This document shows, in pieces, positions 1 to 10,300 of a stretch of 64,000 nucleotides of DNA. The notes under the pieces are model-generated. The model had not been told where the DNA came from. It saw only the letters and a program-made list of their open reading frames with translations, and made no database searches. The stretch comes from Theocolax elegans (Eukaryota > Arthropoda > Insecta > Hymenoptera > Cerocephalidae), in assembly GCA_026168455.1 (NCBI GenBank), contig CM047427.1, positions 87,946,670 to 88,010,669 on the forward strand, in the 5' to 3' direction. Position 1 is the first letter of the stretch, and every line of letters starts with the position of its first letter. A program made the translations under genes and the position numbers.

Positions 1-3000
1 AAGAGAGAAATTCAAAGTAAAAAGGCACTTTGCGAGCCTTCAGTTTGAATTAAGTTTTTGCTTTTTATAAACTTATGTTCAAACTGAACGTTCTGATCCT
101 CACAGAAAGGCTTTACAAACGGAGCCTTTTGCCAAATAAATGTCGCAGCATATATTAGCGATATTTCCTTGGCAGGCCATGCGGCTCGTGTCGCGTCATT
201 TGTTCATTGTAGCACGCGCGGCTGTGAGGCCACACTAGTTTAGGACATTTTATGTTTCTTTTTTTTTCATTTTTCTTTTTCAGATTCGTTTTTTCGTCGT
301 AACTTCTTTACGAAATGATAACTGCGACACCACGTTTTATTCATTTTACTTGCTTCACAATTTTGTAAAAATGCAGTTTCGATTGACGATGTTACACGAA
401 TAAGTGTAAATATTATTACACCTTGATAATATATCTCGTCAATATTTTTCTTTGGTGTGCAATTATTGTTTTTCAAGGACATACGTTGAACATCTATATT
501 TCTCGATTTATTGGACATATATTTAATCGTGTGATTATAACGAGTGCCTTCAAATATTCTGTTACGTGTGAGTGAATTTACTGTGAATGTTGTGAACGTC
601 GTAAAAAGTATATACACATATTATCGAGCTTGAAAAACAAAGTAAAGTTGATTATTAATAAGCAATATATTAAGAAACTTGTTGCGCTTAAATTTTGTTG
701 TTACCTTTACACATCCAGCGAAACTGCTTATGTCAATCGAATACAATTTGTATTTTTTATATTTACAATTATTAAATTAACAGATATTCTTTGTAACGAT
801 AGATACAAAGGATTATTAAATTTCGTATAGTGTTCAATCAAATTTGATTAATTACAAATAATTAATAATTACATTCCAAATAAGTTTGGTAAGAATTACA
901 CTTGCATATAATTAATGTATCGAAACTACAAATATAAACTTTAAATTTTATTTGCTTTTTACCTCTATGTATCAAGATCTGATTTAATGTGTCAATATTA
1001 CATTATAATTTTTATTTAATCGCTTTTAATTAATTTGAAATAAGACGACGTTGTATTATTATTATTTCAGATATGCGAAGTTATAAAAAATTCAATTGCA
1101 ATTCGAAATAGAAAAGAGAAAAAGCAAACGTCTGTCATCAACTGCGACAATTCATGTTAATAATGAAATAGCAATTATTTTGTCTTTTTTAGCATTAATT
1201 TTTTCTCCCCAACATCTAATTGTCAAGCTGTGTGGCCTCGCAGCCGTAAAAATCCACGTGCCATGTGAGGTACTTATTTATAGAAAAAAAATGAAATTTC
1301 GATAGACCGAAGTGTACATCCTTTTAGTTGGCAGTTATAATAGCAAAAAGCTTATTATTACCAAATTATATTATAATACTCGTGAACGACTTATCAATTG
1401 TGTGAGCATTTGTATATACCTTAAATACTGATATGTTGTTTACCTTTCGATTTTGAATGTACAATCATACTTTTGTGTTGCACCCGCAATAAGTGTCAAA
1501 CCGCTGAATAATACATTATTATATTATTATTACATAATAATATTTTTTAGAAGTGTGATACAACTTAAAAAAAAGAATTATGCGTTACATCAGAAACACC
1601 GATTTGTTGTAAAAAAAAAAAGAAATTCGAATTTTTTATGTAATCATCCAAATTTTTACCTCAATCCAGCAATTTTCTTTTTAATTTTCTTTTGCACCTA
1701 TCAATCCTATCCTAATTCCTTGAATATACCATACGTACAGTTGTATTTTTAATCAAGTATATACACGATATATACTTGAATTTTATGAAAGCGGCTTAAC
1801 TTCAAATACTGAAAGTCAAAAACTTTTTTAATTCAATGTATAAGTAATATAAAATCATTAACACCAAATCGTCGTAAAATGTAGATAAAAAACTGTAGTT
1901 ATCTGACTAATTAAGAAAATAGCTTTGGTATAAACTTCGTTATAAAATTTTGTCGTCTTATTAACTTACTGCAATTAAAATTGCATTTGTAATGATAAAC
2001 GATGAATTGTAATGTGTATGTACGTTTGACATGATATATCAATGATAATTCTCACAAGCAGAAGAAACGTAAACATTGCAATTTTATAAATTTTATTACA
2101 TTTTAATAATTTTTAATAATATAAGAAATATTTATTTATAAGCAATAAATAATTTTTAAAAAGTTGGATTATGTTTATCAACAAAATAAATTACGCAATT
2201 TAACGGACATATTTTGATCGAACGTACAACATATAGTGAGATAAAAGAAATATTCGTATAGATATATAAATTTAAAATCATAACGATTCAACTTATATTT
2301 AAAAAAAGTTCGAATAGTTTATATCATATATGCGAAGAAAAAAAATGAACACAATTAAATGAGACATTTTAGGAAGAATGTTGAATTATTTTCTTAGAGA
2401 TTAGAAATTGTAGAGACTGTTCATACATATCGACATCATCATGCATCGATTTTTGCTTGATCGTCACTCACAAATTAATCAGACTGCTGAATATATAATT
2501 TTATTGTATTTTAAGCAAATATATTAAATTTTTTATATAACAGATACTATATATATATATTGTCATCACGATTGCCTCATTAGTAATTTCATTGAATAAT
2601 AGTAGCAAAGAAGAAAAAATATATATATATATATGTATGATAATGTTATATCGATGGGCAACAGCTGGCGAATCGTAAATATTGAAATGGCTCGATTTTT
2701 TGCGATAGTTACAAAAAAATATATAAATAAATCAACGAAATATCATTAGTACGTAAGGAAAATTATATTTATTGTTTTGCGAGTTACGTAAATAATTTAA
2801 CATTGATGTATGAAAGTGCTAACTGCCTTTGTTACAATTAATGACAAAAAAAGTAAGAAGATATATTAATACACACGTACATAAGAGATTTCTAATCTTA
2901 GCAATTATCTGTCATATCATTCTTTAAAATAAAAAAAATCAATATACGCAGAGTCTTATTGTTCAGTATTACTAATGTAAGGACACTAATTTTAAAAAAG

Positions 3001-3825
3001 AAAACCCATGATATGTCATTATGATATTATGTTGAAAACAAATAGGAAATTAAATGATTATGACAATAAATGAAATTGATTTCTCTGTATATTTTTGATG
3101 AATGCTTAATACTTTCTTTTCTTTTTAACTATTTTATTTAACACACTTTTAGTTTTGACATATCAGCACTTTCTGGATGAACATTCGTTTAAATTAACGG
3201 TATATATATTCATATCTATAACTAACGGCTATCTACATAATTATATAAATATCGTATCGATATTGAGTAACAAAATATTTGACTATAGATTAAATTCTTA
3301 TGTAAACAAAATTTACACTTTTGTTAATCAAACGTTTTGATAATTATTGCAGTATTCTGTATCCTTATTCTTGATCACTGTTTATTTTGAAGTTTGCGTA
3401 TAATTATTATTTGTTTATTGACAAAAATGGAGTCGTTAACATAGAATATATTTAATTTATTATCATTTTTTACATTTCACTTTACAATTGAATTAATTAA
3501 TGACAATTTAGCAATCATTTGCATGAGCTAAATATTCTTTACTTCAAGTCAAGTGTGCCACTGTAAAGTTAAACAAACTTTTTTGTTTTTTTTTCTTTTG
3601 TTTAATTATTACAAAGATTTTTCTGCAAGAAAACACGAAAATTATTAAATAAAATATTCTAACGATTTATTCAGCACATCACATCCTATTCAAATTTGAT
3701 ACAGGTTACATATGAATCTATATATAAATATTTTACACACAAACATAATTAAATATTTTAGAAGCATAAACTAATAATTACATCAGTATATCACTCGGAG
3801 CGTAAATTTTGATTGAAAAGTTAAT
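1..3825. other. AT-rich intergenic DNA downstream of Hdc
   Basis: No convincing gene is visible. The reading frames here are short, AT-driven and lack codon structure or a recognisable domain. It contains short TA runs (about 2551-2562 and 2623-2634) and one pair of inverted 17-bp sequences (219-235 and 1230-1246) listed separately. A polypyrimidine-AG resembling a splice acceptor sits at about 1069, but no coding exon follows it. Confidence 0.7.
219..1246. repeat. Widely spaced inverted repeat, possible short DNA element
   Basis: CGGCTGTGAGGCCACAC at 219-235 is matched in inverted orientation at 1230-1246 with 16 of 17 bases. Both arms are GC-rich inside AT-rich DNA, which makes the match stand out. 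The outline resembles a roughly 1-kb non-autonomous element with terminal inverted repeats. I see no target-site duplication next to either arm and no transposase frame between them, so chance or an old decayed element is possible. Confidence 0.3.
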
Positions 3826-4109
3826 TTTATTTTGGCAATATTTAAACAAATTGATAAAAAAGCTTAATAATAAAAGTTCTAATAAACAGTATATTTAAAA
3901 TATTTGGATTTGTAATTATTTTAACCATTTTAATAAGAGTTTTTATAATGATAGCAAATATTTATCCTACGTCTATGCCAATTTGATAAAAAGAAACATA
4001 ATTAAAAATGTCCAAATAACGAAATACACAGTTGAATCGAAATGACTAAGTGGCACACTCTGTCAAGAACAAATCCTGAAATCCAATTGGAGGCTCGAAA
4101 TTGTTGCTA
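3826..4109 (-). other. Hdc: Hdc 3' UTR (putative) with poly(A) signal
   Basis: The Hdc stop codon is at 4110-4112. The first AATAAA on the minus strand after it is at 3831-3826, giving a 3' UTR of roughly 300 nt. Other AATAAA copies occur further down in this AT-rich DNA (for example 3671-3666), so the real cleavage site could be more distal. Confidence 0.45.
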
Positions 4110-4375
4110 TTATTGCTGCTTGACGTAATGACCGCATTTTCGGCAGAGTTGTGCATTCTCCGTTGAATGATCAGTAGGTAGCTGTGTCGATTGATCAGGT
4201 GGAATATTGTTGCTCCAGCAACTGCTGATGGCACCAATGGTCTCGCTTTTCGATATGCCTCTTGTAACGAAATTTTCATCCTCCTCAAGCTCTTTTGGGT
4301 GTTGAGCACCATTCGTGATTTTCTCTTCGCTATCTTGAGAATCTAAATGATTCGCGAGACTCGAACGAGAATCGC
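4110..4375 (-). CDS. Hdc: Hdc coding exon 15 (terminal) and stop
   Basis: The acceptor TATAG precedes 4375, entering in phase 1. The frame runs [19 protein letters not shown] and onward for about 87 residues, acidic and Ser/Gln-rich, and ends [12 protein letters not shown] before TAA at 4112-4110. A longer open frame on the same strand (to 4046) is the wrong frame. The CxxC near the end is the only structured-looking element of the tail. Confidence 0.88.
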
Positions 4376-7300
4376 CTATATCAAATACAGTCTAAGTATT
4401 AAAGTATATCTGTACTATGCTCAAGAGAATTTGAATGATACAACTAGCTAATAATTATTTCTTACCGATTGACGATTCCGTTTTATCGATGCTGAGGGTT
4501 GAATCGGTTTTGCAGGCGAAATCATCGTCTTCGTTTACTTGGATCAAATTAGCGCATGGCTCGGATAATGGCCGAGCGCAGGATGCATATCCCTGTAAAA
4601 CATCATTCATTTTTTATTTTGTATAAATATTATACACAAAAATTAGAAAAGATAGTTAAAGCTCACTTGAACCAAATCCATACGTGAATCGAGAGAAAAC
4701 TGCTTGCCTGACATTAAGATGCCTCTGATACGACGTCGCATAGCTACAATTAACGACAATTGGTAACATTCAATTATCGAATTTAATATTTCTTGATGTA
4801 TAAAAAGATAATTATTGTAATTTTGTTAAAAAGTGTAAAACGTATGTATTTAAAATAATATTTGATTATAAATTGCTATATAGATGTATATATATGTACA
4901 TAATGCAACAAGTGCGCAAAGTGAATTATATTACACGAGTCGCATACGCTACTTTATTGCAACATGTGTGTTTAAATATAATTTTACGCTTCTTAAAATA
5001 ATATTTCAATAAAGTTCGGAAATTGCATTTATTATATCAATATGTAAAATGTACATTTTTTCCACACATATATGAAAACATAGTGTTTTGTAAGCAATGT
5101 GGTAAAGTAATCGCATGCAGAAACGTGTACCTGGACTATCCCGAGCCTCCAGACGAAGCTGACCAAAAGTCTTCATGCACTCGTTGAAGACGTCGGCCGC
5201 ATCGTATATGGCGGCAAAACTGCCGTTCACTATTTTTGGTGACATCGGAGAATTGGCCAGCAGGAGGCTCGAGCCGAAATTTTCGTTTCTCTCGCGAGTT
5301 TCTGAAAATTTTTTAAAACTTTATTGATCCCTGTACTCTTGCAAGATGAATTTCTTTCTTTTTTAAAAATACAATTAATATCTACACATTATTTAATTTA
5401 AAGATTACTACGATGTGATTATTTACCTGCTAATGAGACTCTTGCTCTGGCTGGTGAACTGGTAGTTGTACCTAAAATTTCGGTCGCTGTACTTTTTATT
5501 TCTGCCCAGTCCCTCAGGATATCTTCGTTAGTGGTGCTAAAGTTTAAAAGTTTAGGTGATTATAACTCATAGATTTATTAATATCACATATTCATTCGGT
5601 CAGATAAAATTTATTGAACGTAATATAACTCTGTGTTATTTTGTGTAGAGAATCGTTTATATCTTAAACTTACTTTGTGGACGTAACGGTAAATCTTATC
5701 ACGTATTTGCCATGCAACGCAGCTGGTACACAATGCACTCGACCTCGAGAATTCATTTTCTTCAATAATTGCTCCGTCAAAGAATTTTCACCGCGTAGTC
5801 GAAAAACAACCATACCTAAATGCCTTGCCGCTGGGATTTCAAAACGAGAGTCAGCTAACACGAGAGCTTCAAATTTCTGTGCTAATCTAACACCCTGTAA
5901 AATATTTGTTTTATTCAATTGTCAATACGTTGAATTTTCGATGTCAATTGATTTTTATTTTACCTCTCGTATGTGCTTCTGCAAACCCGTAACGCCGTAG
6001 TTTCTTATAACGAACCACAGTTTTAGTGCTCTGAATCTTTTGGACAACGGTATTTGCCAGTGCTAGAAAGGTCACATTGTCGTGTGAGAATATTTCACAT
6101 ACTATTTTGTTATTATATAATATAATATAATTATTATAAAGGATTAGAAGGTCTTACCATATAGTCTATTGCAAGACCTAAAGAAGGTGTAAGCGGTTAA
6201 TGGATATGCCCACTTAAATAATATTTAACACGAACTGCGTCATCTTACCTGAATTTTCATGTTTTAGATAAATTGGATCCACGTTGAATGTTCTGTGCAA
6301 TGATTGACTATTTTTTACCCTGTAGACGATTAATCACAGTTAAATACAATCGTGTTTAAAATAACAAGTTTAAAATAATCTCTAAATTATTATTCACCAC
6401 ATAGCTGTGCAGTCAAAATGCACCATCAACCATTTGCTAGGATTGAATGCAAATGAATCCGCGTATTCTATTCCCTGCATCCAACCGCGAAATTCTGGAC
6501 AAACGAATGCGCTACCAGCATACGCAGCATCAATGTGTAGCCAAAGACCATTTTTTTCACCTGTCAGTAAGAAAAAAAAATCGGTTAGATTCATTGAAAA
6601 AAATATTTCGATTAAAAAAATGTAGTATTAGTATTTTCAACTAACATATTGGTCCAATCTCTTGTAAATTGTCGAACGAACAAGCACCTGTCGTACCCAA
6701 CGTTGCGCAGACCTGAATATCAATGAAACACAGTTTGATTCATAATATATTTAAAGAAATAGAAATAGTATTGCGATATAACTGAATTATAGAAAGTTGC
6801 ACATCGGATTAAAACATACTTTTATCGATTATCAATTTCCTACATTTTGCGTAATTTCCTCAATGTCGATTATTCCGTACGTGTATAGGTTGTGTATATA
6901 TTGTAATTATTTTTCAACTATAGTAGAAAGATTTTTTCAAATTTGATAAATATACGTCTATTTAAGTTGATAAAGTTTTATAGTAGCTATAAATTATACT
7001 TCGTATACTTATTTAAGTTACATTTTGCTAATTAAAAAGATCAAGTTTAATAGCGCAGCGTGCTTATTTGCCATTCTTTTGAATTTTTTATAATTTTTAA
7101 AAGAGTACAATAGCTCGTATTACCAATTTTCAATTAAAATATTTTCTATACATATATAACATTAATTATAATATTGCTCATTTTTATCGAGACATTTGAA
7201 ACAACGCAACGTCTTTATTCCAATATAAGATCAATATTTACAGTAAAATAATTGAAACGGTGTACACATATATATGTATATATATATATATATATATCTT

Positions 7301-10300
7301 AGATTTTTAAAATAATACTCGGTAGAGTATATTTTTTTATAAAATTCCCAAGGGAGCCAACTAAAACTGCGTAGATCAGCTTATTTTTATGAAACGGAGG
7401 AATACGACAGTATAAGGTAACATTAATTAGGAGAAACTAGATTCTAAAACCTTATCAAAAGCGGATCAGCTTTATTAACTATTAGTTTGTTATCATTTAC
7501 AACGATATTTTTATTGAGGTAAGTCGATATTGTAAAAATTCAGTATAATTTATTTACCTTTCTTTATTTATTTATATATAATACATTAATAAATTTTGTT
7601 AAATAAGATAATTTTATTACGCGTATCCTTCTGTATTTAAATACTCGAAATAATTTGTTCGTTAACCATTATAAATAGGTATGCGTGCAGATACAGTAAT
7701 TGTGCACATTGTAAAGTTGCGTCAATAAGACTTGTATGTATAATATCTGATTGATGACGTCGAACGTATCAGCTAGTAGACGTAATGCACACGATAAACG
7801 TATATTTTAAATAAACTGAAACGCAGTGAAAATATCATGTCATTGTTCCCTGGACGATTCAAGCGTTTACGTATATTCAAACATCGGAATGAACTAAATC
7901 CTGAGATGAAGTAAATGTACTGTAATCGCGTCATTGGACAAGTGGCTAGACAGCCATTTATTGTATATTATATCGGAGGGTTCGTCGATATTATAATATA
8001 GAATTGTACTTAGAAACAAATGTCCGGCTGGTATGTACGAGTTTGTTAATACGATTTTCACGATCACTTCTAATGAACTCACCGAATTAATTATAATTAG
8101 CCAAATACCTACGAGTCTAATTTTAATAACGATAAACTTACGAAAAATGGTACCAGCCCCTCCTCTCGATCGCGCTCCAAAGCTTCAACCAGCATTTCAC
8201 CTCTGATGCTCAGATTCTCATCGGAATCGATGTATCTCATCCGGACTAATCCAATTAGTCCAGCCTTTTCGACGCTTGAGTGAGCCTATACAAAAGTTTA
8301 CTTTGAAACATGATACGCGATGTTATTTTAGAAAAGGAAATAAAGACAACAGCTTAACCTGATCTGAACAATAAGCTACGAGTCTCGAATTGATCTCGGC
8401 AGGTAGTAGTTCTGGGTCGGTTTCTTGTACATCGCGAATTGCTCTTGTCCTGGCTGCTAAAAGACATACCAAAGTGGCTTCGCTGGCTGTCGTTTGTATA
8501 ACTCCACCACCAGAACCACCTATCCGATGAAGAAAATCCTCTGGAAGTCCGATCATTTTCCCTAACCAATTCATTACGATTGTTTCTAATTCTGTACATG
8601 CTGGGCTTGAAGCCTGTCAAGTATACAATGATAAATTACATTTTTTTACTTTAAAATTATCCGAATTAGTAATTTTCATTGTCAAATATTAATGTGTAAT
8701 TGGGACCCAACATTCCAAACCAATCTTGGTTATCAATATTATTTCAACATTGGGTATCAACGCGTACGAAACATACGTTATTAATTGTTTATAAATATTT
8801 GTCCAACAATGAACCCCACGTTCGAAACCATTATCATTGTTAACAAGATGTCGGAATCAAATGTAGGGATATACACCTTTCAAACCAATAATTATAATTA
8901 AAATATTCAACTAAAAATTTGAACAAAATTCATTCAATTATAAGGTTAAAACATAAGGAAGGGGGTGACGATAGACTTTCTTAGTTTTAATTTTTTTGTA
9001 AAACAAAATAATTTTTATATTAATATAATTGAATAAACAAATTTTTGATTGATTTGAGTAAAAAATGTTTGAACTTTAAATCCTAATATTATACATAATA
9101 ACCGATATAAAAATCTGAATATATTTAGGTAAATTGTTTAAAATATGCAAAAGATCCTGATGTAAAGGATTTTAGCAAAACTTTTTTTTATTTTAAAGAA
9201 TGTCCATTTTCTAAGTGCTACATGCCCTTAACAATTTTATCTGATTAAATGAGCTAACTCATTACAAAGTTCTCCTAATAGACAAGTTAAGGAAATATGT
9301 GTATTCTTAAATACTATATGAAATAAAGTAAATCATTCACAAAGATAATATCGTAACTTTGGAATTTAGATTGTACAGTAATTTTCAGACGCAAATTTCG
9401 AAATATCTACAGCAACTCATTCCCATAGGCCCTAAATTAAAAATTATAAGCTAAGAAATTCAGTACCAGGTTAATCGCTTTAAAGGACGTATAGAAGTTA
9501 AACCATCCGAAAATTAGAACCAACCCAAGTGATTGGAATTTCATCGAAATTATGGATTTAATAAATTTCATTAATTACGTAGGCTTTTACTCTATCATTT
9601 ATCATTTCTGCTATAATTTAAAAAAATAAAAACATATCCGCTTTCTTTGCAAATCATATATATTGAATTTCAATCCAATCCAAAAGTCCGAGTCCCAAAA
9701 GTATAAGACAGTCCGTGTCACAGTAAAATAAAATTCACAGAATATTGGGTATGACCACTGTTGCATCCTTGATAAACTCGATCAATCGAAAAATATATAG
9801 CGCATGTAGCGGTCGTAAAGGTATAAAGCCGTACTTACCCAGGTGAAACCTAAGCAATTAATTGCATCAGCCAGCATGTCGGCGAGAAGACTCGCCGGCG
9901 AATTCAGCGCTGGGAAATAAGCGTGCATGTGGGGACTCTGCCAATGAATAACACCTGGCATTATACATTTCTCAATGTCGTCGAATATGTCGTTCCAAGG
10001 TTCGCCCTCGATCGGTGCTGATTGAGGCAGGATATTCCTCAGGTAACCTGGTGACACTGCTGGGTAGACTCGACGTTTACGGATGTTCTCGAGGTAGTCG
10101 GCGATGTAGTCCACCATTTCCTTTCCTGTTTTTTAGCGTTCATTATTATTTTTCAAGAGCTGTGTATTATAATGTTTTTATATTTTTTTTATTTTAACCA
10201 ACACCTACAATACAACAACGCTCTATTGGGAACAACAACCAAAATAATAAAGACAACCACAGGTCATTCAATTTCGTTTTCTTAACTTTGCTAACCACTC

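Noticed and set aside
4046..4312. 88-residue minus-strand frame beginning MVLNTQKSL
   Set aside because: It overlaps the last Hdc exon in a different frame; the exon's phase and splice join give the other frame ending at 4110.
5677..6000. 107-residue plus-strand frame
   Set aside because: Complement of Hdc exons on the minus strand, which match the family residue by residue.
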